Part shown: one piece after another, positions 1-7,831 of the stretch
How the letters are laid out: every line of letters starts with the position of its first letter
Position numbering within the stretch: position 1 is the first letter of the stretch
Assembly: GCA_910577665.1 (NCBI GenBank)
Contig: CAJTOJ010000007.1
Location: 1-64,000 of the forward strand
Source of the DNA: an uncultured Acetatifactor sp.
GTDB taxonomy: Bacteria; Bacillota; Clostridia; Lachnospirales; Lachnospiraceae
Direction of reading: 5' to 3'
Length of the DNA: 64,000 nt
The notes under the pieces: generated by a model
Seen by the model: the letters and a program-made list of their open reading frames with translations, nothing else
Told to the model about the DNA's origin: nothing
Databases searched by the model: none
Translations under genes and position numbers: made by a program

Positions 1-303
1 AAGCTGCCCCATAAAAAAGGATTTTCCCACCTTTGGCGCACCTACGAAAAGATATGTGCCGCCATACAGAAAACCATCAACAACCGGCGTCCTCGGCGGG
101 TAAAGCGTATCATATAATTCTGTCATGGAAACCGTCTGCAAACTGCACCCGGATTTCTCCGGGCTTTTGCAGTTATTTGTGGCTTGCAGATTGATTTGTG
201 CTGTTTCATTTGCTATAATTTCAGTGTCGTTTTTAAGATTCGGCTGTTTCCCATCTGCGCCAACAGATGATACGGAAGCAGTCGTTTTTCTTTTTCCTGT
301 CAT
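1..303 (-). CDS. AAA+ ATPase, RepA/DnaB-helicase-like (5' part only, cut by window edge)
   Basis: The gene runs off the left edge; only the first 101 codons are visible. The frame is open from an ATG at 303, whose ATGA overlaps the stop of the MobC-like gene, and GGAGAAG precedes it. After a polar, Thr/Ser/Asn-rich stretch of about 60 residues comes a P-loop region with GAPKVGKSF (Walker A). This arrangement is typical of RepA-like replication or transfer ATPases carried by integrative and mobilizable elements. It is translationally coupled to the mobilization gene, so a role in element replication or transfer is inferred. The catalytic Walker B region lies outside the window, so the exact family is not settled. 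An alternative internal ATG lies at 126, but the upstream codons are open and coupled. Confidence 0.7.
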   Translation of the reverse strand, partial: MTGKRKTTASVSSVGADGKQPNLKNDTEIIANETAQINLQATNNCKSPEKSGCSLQTVSMTELYDTLYPPRTPVVDGFLYGGTYLFVGAPKVGKSFFMGQL

Positions 304-623
304 TCATCTTCTCCTTTCAGACCGTCCAACGTGATTGCGATTACCTGCAACGTATAGAGCAGTTCGTCATTGTCCGGGCTTATGCTCTCCATACGCTTTA
401 ATTCCTCATGGATTGCCGCCATCTGGTTTTTCAGAGCCTTATACACCCTCGGATTGCCCTGTACCACCACATCCCGACACAAGAGCCGCCTGGTGATATA
501 GTCCTGCTTAGTCAGCCCCGACAATGCTACTAAATCATTTAACAGTTTTGCTTCTTCGTCTGATACCCGAAACGCCACCGTATGATTGCGCCATCTTCCT
601 TTATAATCAAGTGCTTTATCCAT
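300..623 (-). CDS. MobC-like plasmid/ICE mobilization relaxosome protein
   Basis: This small protein of 107 residues has an N-terminal segment (VAFRVSDEEAKLLNDL) followed by predicted helices, as in MobC-type or ribbon-helix-helix relaxosome accessory proteins that help a relaxase nick oriT. The C-terminal half is a charged, probably coiled helix ending in KGEDE. It starts 3 bp after the integrase stop and overlaps the next gene by ATGA, so excision, mobilization and ATPase genes form one transcript. The relaxase itself is not in the window. Family assignment rests on size, residue pattern and context, not on a search. Confidence 0.65.
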   Translation of the reverse strand: MDKALDYKGRWRNHTVAFRVSDEEAKLLNDLVALSGLTKQDYITRRLLCRDVVVQGNPRVYKALKNQMAAIHEELKRMESISPDNDELLYTLQVIAITLDGLKGEDE

Positions 624-626
624 TTT

Positions 627-1709
627 TTAGTCCTCCTTTGTCATTCGCTCCATTTCCAATCTTTCTGCCATTTCTGTCTGAATCGTAGGAAACAAGTGGG
701 CATACCGGTATGTAATCTTCTCCGCTTCATGTCCCATGCGCTCCCCAATCGCCAGTACCGAAAATCCCATGTTGATTAAGAGCGAAACCGCACTGTGACG
801 AATATCGTGGATACGTATTTTCTTAACTCCTGCCTGTTTTGCCCCACGCTCCATTTCGTGATTGAGATAGGATTTTGTGACGGTAAATAACCTTTCGTCC
901 GGCTTAATGTCATAAAGCATTTTGATGTACTCCTGCATTTCCTCACAGAGAAAAGGCGGCATTTTGATGGTGCGGTTACTTTTCTTCGTCTTTGGGCTTG
1001 TGATAATATCCCGCCCTTTGGAGCGGTGAAACGTCTTGCTGATTGTGACCGTCTGCTTCTCAAAATTGAAATCTGCCGGAGTGAGGGCAAGCAGTTCGCC
1101 AGAGCGCATACCGCACCAGTAAAGCATTTCAAACGCATAATAGGAACGGGGCTTATCCATCATGGCTTCGGAGAATTTCAGATATTCTTCCTTCGTCCAG
1201 AAGTCCATTTCCTTTACGGCTTCGCTCCCAATCGTTCCCGCCCTCCTTGCCGGATTGTAGGGAAGATTGTAAAAGTTTACTGCATGATTGAATATCGCTG
1301 TAAGCTGTGCGTGTATCGTCCTCAAATAATCTGCGGAATAGGGCTTGCCTTTCTCGTCCTTGTATGCCATCAGTTCATTTTGCCACGCTATCACGTCTTT
1401 TGCTTCAATCTCTGCAATTTTGCGGTTTTCAAAGTGTGGCAAAATCTTTGTCCGTATTACATGGCTTTTGGATTCCCATGTGCTTTCCTTGACACGCTGT
1501 TTCTTATCCGCTTCGTACACTTCAAAGAAACTGCCGAACGTCATATCCAGTTTTGCCCCCTGTTTAAGCATGGCTTCATGTTCCCAGACTAACGCTTCCC
1601 TTTTCGTTGCAAAGCCCCTTTTTTGTGTCTGCTTCCTCTCCCCCTTCCAGTTGGTGAAACGGTAAATTACCCTCCACGTTCCAGTTGCATTGTCTTTGTA
1701 TACAGCCAT
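627..1709 (-). CDS. int: Tyrosine recombinase (integrase) of an integrative element
   Basis: This 360-aa integrase catalyses site-specific integration and excision. Residues 1-50 look like the AP2-like arm-binding domain of Tn916-type integrases (TWRVIYRFTNWKGERKQ). Residues 60-150 are the SAM-like core-binding domain. The catalytic domain carries Arg202 (CGMRSGELLAL), His301-x-x-Arg304 (HDIRHS), His327 (GERMGHE) and the nucleophile Tyr336 (YRYAHLF), so all key residues are intact. Length is normal. It lies 20 bp after the small excisionase-like gene and just before mobC. The start is supported by AAGGAGAG upstream. The Xre gene separates it from the guaA junction, about 1.2 kb away. Confidence 0.93.
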   Translation of the reverse strand: MAVYKDNATGTWRVIYRFTNWKGERKQTQKRGFATKREALVWEHEAMLKQGAKLDMTFGSFFEVYEADKKQRVKESTWESKSHVIRTKILPHFENRKIAEIEAKDVIAWQNELMAYKDEKGKPYSADYLRTIHAQLTAIFNHAVNFYNLPYNPARRAGTIGSEAVKEMDFWTKEEYLKFSEAMMDKPRSYYAFEMLYWCGMRSGELLALTPADFNFEKQTVTISKTFHRSKGRDIITSPKTKKSNRTIKMPPFLCEEMQEYIKMLYDIKPDERLFTVTKSYLNHEMERGAKQAGVKKIRIHDIRHSAVSLLINMGFSVLAIGERMGHEAEKITYRYAHLFPTIQTEMAERLEMERMTKED

Positions 1710-1729
1710 CTTCTAATCACTCTCCTTCC

Positions 1730-1909
1730 TTATTCGCTGTAACAGACCTTTTTATGAAAAAATGTAGCGTTCACACGTCCTGTCACGGTCAGATAGCCCT
1801 GTTTCTGTAACTCTGTATTCAGTTTCCTTACAATCTGGTAGGCTTTTGACTTCGACACACGCAATTCCGCTGCCACTTCCTCCACTGTCATAAATGATTT
1901 TCCTGTCAT
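1730..1909 (-). CDS. xis: Small excisionase-like HTH protein (59 aa)
   Basis: This short gene is read directly from the sequence. It begins at ATG 1909 with AAAGGAG upstream and ends at TAA 1730. The product starts MTGKSFMTVEEVAAELRVSK and continues with a helix-turn-helix pattern ending in KAYQIVRKLN. This matches the MerR/excisionase-like small proteins found beside tyrosine integrases, where they bend DNA and steer the integrase toward excision. It is the first gene of the int-mobC transcript and has its own TTGACT/TATTCT promoter. Function is inferred from size, the HTH pattern and position. Confidence 0.75.
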   Translation of the reverse strand: MTGKSFMTVEEVAAELRVSKSKAYQIVRKLNTELQKQGYLTVTGRVNATFFHKKVCYSE

Positions 1910-1956
1910 GCAGTTGTTTTCTCCTTTCTAACTGTTTTTGTTTAATGTCTGTATAT

Positions 1957-1985
1957 AGAATACTAAATAAATTCCGTTAAGTCAA
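1957..1985 (-). promoter_or_regulatory. Promoter of the xis-int-mobC transcript
   Basis: On the minus strand TTGACT (1980-1985) and TATTCT (1957-1962) are separated by exactly 17 bp. The xis start lies about 45 bp downstream. A CTTAA-N10-TTAAG inverted repeat (2003-2022) lies just upstream, between the two divergent promoters, and could be an operator for the neighbouring Xre repressor (inference). Confidence 0.6.
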
Positions 1986-2028
1986 GTGGTTTTCAAAAGA
2001 ATCTTAACTTTTTTTATTTAAGTTATTC

Positions 2029-2057
2029 TTGCTATTTTTATTTCCTCATGCTATACT
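2029..2057 (+). promoter_or_regulatory. Promoter of the Xre regulator transcript
   Basis: TTGCTA (2029-2034), a 17-bp spacer and TATACT (2052-2057) form a good sigma-A promoter. The expected start near 2064 places the following long stem at the very 5' end of the RNA and leaves a leader of about 175 nt before the ATG at 2238. Confidence 0.65.
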
Positions 2058-2074
2058 AAATTCAACAAATTTGT

Positions 2075-2215
2075 TTAAGTACAGCCATGTACGGCGGGCA
2101 GAAAACAGGACGGCGGGTGCTTGCACACGCTGGACTGGTTTATGACAGGCGTATATGGCGCACCGCCACAGCGAGATGAAGCACAGCGGAATCGAGCTGG
2201 CATGGCTGTGCTTAA
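2075..2215 (+). ncRNA. Candidate structured leader RNA upstream of the xre gene
   Basis: Bases 2075-2089 (TTAAGTACAGCCATG) pair with 2201-2215 (CATGGCTGTGCTTAA) over 15 bp, with one U-G wobble. Inside this, 2112-2120 (GGCGGGTGC) can pair with 2160-2167 (GCACCGCC) with one bulged G. The enclosed DNA is clearly more GC-rich than its flanks. The stem closes 22 nt before the xre start codon. A structured RNA, whether leader, riboregulator or independent small RNA, is inferred. I do not recognise it as a named family. Confidence 0.5.
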
Positions 2216-2237
2216 CCACTACAACGGAGGTTTGATT

Positions 2238-2798
2238 ATGGCAATCGGCAAACGCATCAAATTTTTTCGCAATAGAAAAGGCATGACGCAAAAGCAACTG
2301 GGCGAAATCCTCGGCTTCCTCGGAAAGACCTCGGACGTCCGTATGGCACAGTATGAATCCGAAGCCAGAGTGCCGAAGCATGACCTTGTAAAAGAAATGG
2401 CTAACCTTTTCGGTATCAGCACCCACGCCCTCACCGTGCCGGATATTGATACAAATATCGGGCTTATGCACACCCTCTTTGCGCTGGAAGATATGTATGG
2501 GCTGAAAATCGGTGAGATTGACGGGGAAATCTGCCTGCGTCTGGATAAGTCCGATTACTCCACCTATTCTTCCATGTTCAAAATGTTCCACGCATGGCAG
2601 TCAGAAGCCGCCAGACTGGAAAAGGGCGAAATCACCAAAGAAGAATATGACGAGTGGCGGTACAAATATCCAGAACTTGACACGCACCAAATCTGGGCAA
2701 AGGTTCCTACGCAAGAATTGTTTGACTTTATCAATGAAGCCGCCAAAGAAGCAGAAAGCACAGACAAAAAAGAAGCAAAGCGCAAGAAGAAAAAATGA
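2238..2798 (+). CDS. Xre-family HTH transcriptional regulator of the integrative element
   Basis: The 186-aa protein starts at ATG 2238, seven bases after GGAGG. An upstream in-frame extension is open but has no ribosome site and overlaps the structured leader. Residues 1-65 form a cro/C1-type HTH (IGKRIKFFRNRKGMTQKQLG, then a second helix around DVRMAQYESEARVPKHDL). The remainder is a helical effector or oligomerization region with a Lys-rich end (KKEAKRKKKK). It is divergent from xis-int, the layout expected of a repressor controlling excision and transfer. Target and inducer are unknown. A strong terminator follows immediately. Confidence 0.85.
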   Translation: MAIGKRIKFFRNRKGMTQKQLGEILGFLGKTSDVRMAQYESEARVPKHDLVKEMANLFGISTHALTVPDIDTNIGLMHTLFALEDMYGLKIGEIDGEICLRLDKSDYSTYSSMFKMFHAWQSEAARLEKGEITKEEYDEWRYKYPELDTHQIWAKVPTQELFDFINEAAKEAESTDKKEAKRKKKK

Positions 2799-2803
2799 AC
2801 GCA

Positions 2804-2854
2804 AAAAACCTTACCAATTTTCAGTTGTCATATCTGAAAATCAGTAAGGTTTTT
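2804..2854. terminator. Bidirectional terminator between xre and guaA
   Basis: AAAAACCTTAC (2804-2814) pairs with GTAAGGTTTTT (2844-2854), and ATTTTCAG (2817-2824) with CTGAAAAT (2834-2841). T-runs follow the stem on both strands, so it can end the xre transcript (plus) and the guaA transcript (minus). Confidence 0.85.
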
Positions 2855-2881
2855 CTGTTATTGAAGTATTCTTTTATCTAA

Positions 2882-2982
2882 CGAGTGATACCCGAAATGT
2901 TGCCAAATCGTTGCCAGCGCCTAAACAAATTTGCTTGCAATCCGCATAAACACTAGGTTCTTGAAACCCATTTCATCACTCG
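2882..2982. other. Candidate element end / attachment region at the guaA 3' end
   Basis: The guaA stop codon is at 2976-2978. The sequence CGAGTGAT, which spans the last guaA codons in coding sense (2975-2982), recurs inverted at 2882-2889. A TTGCCA direct repeat with an 11-bp period (2900-2905, 2911-2916) resembles an integrase arm-type site. The element genes stop here and chromosomal-type DNA begins. The precise crossover cannot be fixed because the second junction is outside the window. Confidence 0.4.
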
Positions 2983-4532
2983 AACTCTATCGTCCCAGGC
3001 GGCTTACTTGTCAAATCATACAGCACCCTATTAACCCCTGTGACCTCATTGATAATCCTGCTCATCACCTTGCCTAGCACCGCAAAGGGCACCTCTGCCG
3101 CCTCTGCTGTCATGAAGTCAATGGTATTTACAGCCCTCAATACTACCGCATAATCGTATGTCCGCTCATCTCCCATGACTCCCACACTCTGCATGTTGGT
3201 GAGGGCGGCAAAATACTGGCCAATCTTCCCCGCTAGTCCTGCTTTTTCCACCTCTTCCCGGTAAATAGCATCCGCATCCTGGACGATCTTTACCTTCTCA
3301 GCAGTTACTTCCCCAATGATACGGACCCCCAGGCCAGGGCCAGGGAAAGGCTGGCGGTATACCAGTTGTTCGGGAATTCCCAGTTCCAGACCTGCCTTGC
3401 GGACTTCGTCCTTAAAGAGGCATCGCAGGGGTTCGATGATTTCCTTGAAATCTACATAGTCTGGCAGACCACCCACATTATGGTGGGATTTGATCACAGC
3501 AGATTCTCCACCCAGGCCGCTTTCCACCACGTCAGGATAGATGGTTCCCTGCACCAGGAAATCCACGGTGCCAATCTTTTTGGCTTCTTCCTCGAATACA
3601 CGGATGAATTCCTCGCCGATGATCTTGCGTTTCTGTTCCGGTTCAGAGACGCCGGCCAGTCTCTGGTAGAAGCGTTCCTGTGCATTTACCCGGATAAAGT
3701 TCAGTTTATAGTTGCCAGAAGGGCCGAACACTGCTTCCACCTGGTCTCCTTCGTCTTTGCGGAGCAAGCCATGATCCACGAACACACAGGTCAGTTGTTC
3801 CCCCACGGCCTTGGAGAGCAGGACTGCTGCCACAGAAGAATCCACACCACCTGAGAGGGCACAGAGAACCCTGCCCTGTCCCACCTTCTGCCGGATAGCC
3901 CGGATGTTTTCTTCCACAAAAGAGTCCATGCGCCAGTCTCCCCTGCATCCACAGACGGTGCGCACAAAATTGTAGAGCATTTTGGTGCCTTCTGCTGTGT
4001 GGAGTACTTCCGGATGGAACTGGATGGCATACAGCCTCTTCTGTGCATATTCTGCTGCAGCCACCGGGCAGTTGGCAGTGGTGGCAACCGCTCTGAATCC
4101 CGGCGCCATCTGTGCGATATAGTCAAAATGGCTCATCCAGCAGATGGTATGTGCGGAGACGCCTGCAAACAAGGAAGATGTAGTGTCCACATCCACTTCT
4201 GTCTTGCCGTATTCCCGCACAGCCGCTCTTTCCACCCTGCCTCCCAGAACCAGGCTCATGAGCTGGGCACCATAACATAATCCCAGTACAGGAATCCCCA
4301 GTCCGAACAGTTCCGGAGAACAGGTGGCTGCCCCTTCTTCATAACAACTGCTGGGGCCTCCTGTAAGGATGATTCCTTTGGGTTTCATCGCTTTGATCTT
4401 GTCCAGATCCGTTTTATAGGAATAGATTTCACAGTACACATTGCATTCCCTGACCCGCCTTGCAATCAGCTGGTTATATTGGCCACCGAAGTCAATTACA
4501 ATTATCAGTTCCTTTTCCATCCTTGTTTCCAT
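2976..4532 (-). CDS. guaA: GMP synthase (glutamine-hydrolysing)
   Basis: This 518-aa enzyme converts XMP, ATP and glutamine to GMP in the cytosol. The N-terminal class I glutamine amidotransferase has nucleophile Cys86 (GLCYGAQ) with His173 and Glu175 (FHPEV). The ATP-pyrophosphatase P-loop is LSGGVDSS (residues 226-233), and the C-terminal dimerization domain ends with the conserved KPPGTIEFE. Length is normal. The start at 4532 has GAGG eight bases upstream; a second ATG at 4520 is less well placed. It stands alone with its own promoter and a leader hairpin. The intact 3' end borders the integrative element, consistent with use of guaA as an insertion site that regenerates the gene end. Confidence 0.97.
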   Translation of the reverse strand: METRMEKELIIVIDFGGQYNQLIARRVRECNVYCEIYSYKTDLDKIKAMKPKGIILTGGPSSCYEEGAATCSPELFGLGIPVLGLCYGAQLMSLVLGGRVERAAVREYGKTEVDVDTTSSLFAGVSAHTICWMSHFDYIAQMAPGFRAVATTANCPVAAAEYAQKRLYAIQFHPEVLHTAEGTKMLYNFVRTVCGCRGDWRMDSFVEENIRAIRQKVGQGRVLCALSGGVDSSVAAVLLSKAVGEQLTCVFVDHGLLRKDEGDQVEAVFGPSGNYKLNFIRVNAQERFYQRLAGVSEPEQKRKIIGEEFIRVFEEEAKKIGTVDFLVQGTIYPDVVESGLGGESAVIKSHHNVGGLPDYVDFKEIIEPLRCLFKDEVRKAGLELGIPEQLVYRQPFPGPGLGVRIIGEVTAEKVKIVQDADAIYREEVEKAGLAGKIGQYFAALTNMQSVGVMGDERTYDYAVVLRAVNTIDFMTAEAAEVPFAVLGKVMSRIINEVTGVNRVLYDLTSKPPGTIEFE

Positions 4533-4620
4533 CTTCCTCGCCTCAATCTAAAAATGTTTACATATTCGCACGGCTTCCCCTTGTACCACAGACATTTTAC
4601 CTATAGAGACGCTGGAATCC

Positions 4621-4654
4621 GAAACTGTCTGCATCTGCTCCTACAGACAGTTTC
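4621..4654 (-). promoter_or_regulatory. Hairpin in the guaA leader
   Basis: GAAACTGTCTG (4621-4631) and CAGACAGTTTC (4644-4654) form a perfect 11-bp stem with a 12-nt loop, about 90 nt upstream of the guaA start and inside the leader expected from the promoter at 4689-4717. No T-run follows, so it is not a simple terminator. The purine riboswitch core is absent. Confidence 0.5.
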
Positions 4655-4688
4655 CATCACTATCGTCACAGTTCTGCCTTCGCCTCAC

Positions 4689-4717
4689 ATTGTAACACAC
4701 ATGTGCATAAATGTAAA
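4689..4717 (-). promoter_or_regulatory. guaA promoter
   Basis: Minus strand TTTACA (4712-4717), 17-bp spacer, TACAAT (4689-4694). This gives a leader of about 150 nt before guaA. Confidence 0.6.
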
Positions 4718-4793
4718 ATGGCGAAAACAGATTATGTGCCTCTTTCAAAATTCCGGCTTTCGTTTATAGTGGAGCATTGGGATGTATGGGAGT

Positions 4794-5846
4794 TCAGGAA
4801 GCAGGCGCATCTCCCATGGGATTCTGTTCATCCTGCAGGATCCGGCCGGCTGTGGTGCTGCCATCATCTGCCCCGTCCACGAAATCCGACAGGGGCCGGA
4901 AGGTATACCCCATCTCCTCCCACTTGGACAGCAGTTCATCCAGAATCTCCCCGTTTGTCTGGGAAGTGCTGTGGAGCAGTACAATGGCCCCGGGGTGGAT
5001 GCGTCCGCATAGTTTCTCAAAGGCCTCTTCATGGCTGGGCTGGGCATCCTTGTTCCAGTCCACATAGGCCAGGCTCCAGAAAAAGGTAGCATACCCCATG
5101 TCCCTGGCCATCTGTAGGTTGGCAGTACTGTATTTACCTTGAGGCGGTCTGTAGTACATGGACAGCTCTACTCCTGTAACTTCCCGGAATTTATCCTGCA
5201 CAGCGTCCATCTCTTTCTGAAAAGACACTTGATCAGCAATTTGGGACATGTCCGGATGATGATATGTATGGTTGCCTACGGTATGCCCTTCTGCCACCAT
5301 ACGTTTCACAATATCGGGGGCGGATTCCAGGAAATGTCCTACCACGAAAAAGGTAGCCGGGGCATTATGTTTCTTCAAGGCATCCAGAATGGGTTCGGTA
5401 TTGCCATTCTCAAAGCCGCAGTCAAAGGTCAGATACAGCACTTTGTCCTCGCCCTCCGCCATATAGTAGGCATTGTACTGTTTCATCTCCGCCACTGTGG
5501 CATTGCCTGTGGGTTTCTCCCCAGACTTGCCAAATCCCAGTCCCCAATTCTGGGAATCTGCAAGGACAGAAGTCTGCACTGTTTCCGGTCCTCCCTGAGA
5601 GCCTGCCGCAGACGTTGTTTCCAGGCCTCCATTCTGGAAGTCTGCCCCTGGCATTGCCTCCTGGTTCACCCCCTGTCCCATTGTCTCCCGGATCTCCATC
5701 AGCGTCCGGGCCGCCGCACGCCCCAATACAAACATAGCGCACAGGAACAGTACTGTCACCGCCACATACCTGGGGCTGATCTCCTTCCCACCGGTAAGCC
5801 TTCCCGCGGTCTTTCTGGCGATGTCTTTCACATAAATGGTTTTCAT
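4794..5846 (-). CDS. PdaA-like polysaccharide (peptidoglycan) deacetylase, NodB fold
   Basis: The 350-aa protein has a short cytoplasmic N-terminus, one membrane segment (residues 26-45), a linker of about 85 residues and an extracytoplasmic NodB domain from about residue 135. Motif 1 reads TFDCGFENGNT (Asp142), motif 2 is His193-x3-His197 (HTYHH), and motif 3 is YYRPPQGKYS (Arg233). The FENGNT form resembles Bacillus PdaA (FDNGYENGYT), which makes muramic delta-lactam in spore cortex, so a sporulation or germination role is likely. The second Asp of motif 1 is Cys143, so metal binding may differ from classical NodB enzymes. It is monocistronic, and a possible sporulation-type promoter lies upstream. 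Confidence 0.88.
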   Translation of the reverse strand: MKTIYVKDIARKTAGRLTGGKEISPRYVAVTVLFLCAMFVLGRAAARTLMEIRETMGQGVNQEAMPGADFQNGGLETTSAAGSQGGPETVQTSVLADSQNWGLGFGKSGEKPTGNATVAEMKQYNAYYMAEGEDKVLYLTFDCGFENGNTEPILDALKKHNAPATFFVVGHFLESAPDIVKRMVAEGHTVGNHTYHHPDMSQIADQVSFQKEMDAVQDKFREVTGVELSMYYRPPQGKYSTANLQMARDMGYATFFWSLAYVDWNKDAQPSHEEAFEKLCGRIHPGAIVLLHSTSQTNGEILDELLSKWEEMGYTFRPLSDFVDGADDGSTTAGRILQDEQNPMGDAPAS

Positions 5847-5875
5847 GGCACATCTCTTTTTGTTTTCTCCCTAAA

Positions 5876-5903
5876 ATATATGTGCCCGAAATACTTGTCA
5901 TAC
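5876..5903 (-). promoter_or_regulatory. Possible sporulation sigma (F/G-type) promoter of the PdaA-like gene
   Basis: Minus strand GTATG (5899-5903), 16-bp spacer, CATATAT (5876-5882). This loosely fits the GYATR/CATA pattern of forespore sigma factors. The match is weak and rests partly on the known SigG control of B. subtilis pdaA. Confidence 0.25.
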
Positions 5904-5986
5904 CTTGTCGGACATCCCCCTTTTCCAAAAAACAAGGAAATGGATCCTGTTCCAGACCGTTTTCCGGTCCGGGAAGAATCTGTGCC

Positions 5987-7831
5987 TTACTTCCCCTCCC
6001 GCCCATAATACTGGGCCTGTGCATCCCACAGCTTCTGGTACAGGCCTGGCACAGCCGCCAGTTGCTCATGGCTGCCCCGCTGCACCACCTGGCCGCCCTC
6101 AAACACCAGGATATCCTCGCAGAACCGGCAGGAGGCCAGTCTGTGGGAGATGTAGATAGCTGTCTTTTCCCCCACCATCCTGTCAAATCCTGCAAAAACT
6201 TCGCACTCTGCCTCTGGATCCAGGGCTGCAGTCGGTTCATCCATGATGACCAGAGGTGCATCCTTGTAGATGGCCCTGGCAATGGCCATCTTCTGTTTCT
6301 CCCCGCCGGAGAAATTCACCCCGTCCTCCTCATACTCCTTGCCCACATAGGTGGCAAGTCCCTCCGGCAGGGCTTCGTAGCGCTCCTTCAGCCCGGCCCG
6401 GCACAGGGCATCCACTGCCCGTTCCTGTTCCACCTCCTCAGAACCTGCAATGTTCTCCCCCAGCTGAAAGGCAAACATCCGGAAATCCTGGAACACAATG
6501 GAAAACAAATTGCAATACTCTTTATAGTCATATTTCCGGATATCAATCCCGTTCACCTTGATAACGCCTTCCGTCACATCATACAGGCGGCAGAGCAGTT
6601 TGATAAAGGTGGTCTTGCCAGAGCCGTTCCTGCCCACGATGGCCATTTTCTCCCCCACCACAAACGACAGGTTCAGATCCCGGATCACATACTGTTCCGA
6701 TCCGGGATACTTGAAGGACACATGCTCGAATTCCACTGTGAATTTGTTGTCCCTCCGCTTTTCCAGAGGAAGACTTCCCTGGTATTTCTGGTTCTCCAGG
6801 CCCATATAGGTCCTGTAGTCCCTGCTGTTTTCTCCCTTTGATTTCACATATCCCACATTCCGGATCAACTCCACAATGGTATCTGTAAGCCGCAGGATAC
6901 TGGCGGCATAAGTCACCACACTACCTACAGAAATGATACCGGCATAAGCCCTCCACCCGGCAAAACCATAGACCAGAAAACCCATGAGGGCAGATATGGT
7001 TCTGCTTAGCACCTCATTCACAGACTGGTATTTTGTCTCTGTTTTCCCCACTTTTCTCTCCGCCTCTATGATCCGGTCTGTCTCTGACAGGTAAAGTTCC
7101 TGCTGTCCATAGACCCGCAGATCCTTCTGGGACTCGCTGCCTGCCAGCACTGACATATAATATCTGCGCCTGTTCTCCTGGGGTGCCAGCTGCTTTCTCA
7201 CCAGGCTGATTTTCTGGTTGAAGTACGTACCAGATTTATAGCCCAGCCAGATTAGGAACAGCAGTAGTCCCAGAAACAGCACCGACACATACCAGCTGCC
7301 TGCATACCCATGGACAGCACTGTTTCCCTTCAGAAACATAGGAGTTACGATTCCAAGGGAGATCAGGATACTTATCAGATTGGTCAGCATTTTGTTGGTA
7401 TCGCTGAGGGAGATTCCCACCATCCCGAACCACATATGAGATGCTGCCCCATTCTGGCGCATATCATGGATACCTGCATCCTCCAGGTAGGCATAGTCCA
7501 TGTCCAGGGCCTTCTCATTCATGGGACGGTTCTGGATCTCCTGCATATACTCCAGATGCTGGTTGAACACCTGTACCATTCTGGCATTGACTACAGAACA
7601 CACCAGCGCCACCCCCAGTCCTCCCAGAGCAATGGCAAGCAGGCTGTCCAGGTCCCTTCCCCCATAGGCCGCATCCACCAGGACACCGGTGAGTACCATG
7701 GCTACAAAAGGTTTCACCGCCGTCACCACAGCCAGCACGACCATGCTGACGAAAACATTCTTGTAATTTTTGTGGATTCTGAAAATATCCTTAAGGAGCA
7801 GGAAAAATCCTTTCCACTCACCTGGTTTCAT
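5987..7831 (-). CDS. ABC exporter, fused membrane and ATPase domains (half-transporter B)
   Basis: The 614-aa protein has about six membrane segments in residues 25-320 and a nucleotide-binding domain from about 365. Walker A is GRNGSGKTT (400-408), the signature is FSGGE (507-511) and Walker B is LVIMDEPTAALDP (527-539). All ATPase motifs are canonical. The start at ATG 7831 follows GGAGGGAGGG and lies inside the last codons of the upstream half-transporter, with a 14-bp overlap, so the two should assemble as a heterodimer. A two-component system precedes them. The substrate could be a peptide, lantibiotic, drug or lipid; nothing in the window decides it. Confidence 0.9.
   Translation of the reverse strand: MKPGEWKGFFLLLKDIFRIHKNYKNVFVSMVVLAVVTAVKPFVAMVLTGVLVDAAYGGRDLDSLLAIALGGLGVALVCSVVNARMVQVFNQHLEYMQEIQNRPMNEKALDMDYAYLEDAGIHDMRQNGAASHMWFGMVGISLSDTNKMLTNLISILISLGIVTPMFLKGNSAVHGYAGSWYVSVLFLGLLLFLIWLGYKSGTYFNQKISLVRKQLAPQENRRRYYMSVLAGSESQKDLRVYGQQELYLSETDRIIEAERKVGKTETKYQSVNEVLSRTISALMGFLVYGFAGWRAYAGIISVGSVVTYAASILRLTDTIVELIRNVGYVKSKGENSRDYRTYMGLENQKYQGSLPLEKRRDNKFTVEFEHVSFKYPGSEQYVIRDLNLSFVVGEKMAIVGRNGSGKTTFIKLLCRLYDVTEGVIKVNGIDIRKYDYKEYCNLFSIVFQDFRMFAFQLGENIAGSEEVEQERAVDALCRAGLKERYEALPEGLATYVGKEYEEDGVNFSGGEKQKMAIARAIYKDAPLVIMDEPTAALDPEAECEVFAGFDRMVGEKTAIYISHRLASCRFCEDILVFEGGQVVQRGSHEQLAAVPGLYQKLWDAQAQYYGREGK

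Noticed and set aside
2121..2237. N-terminal extension of the Xre regulator in an open frame
   Set aside because: It overlaps the structured leader and has no ribosome site, whereas GGAGG sits correctly before ATG 2238.
4533..4793. Possible purine riboswitch before guaA
   Set aside because: No conserved three-way-junction core was found, only a single simple hairpin.
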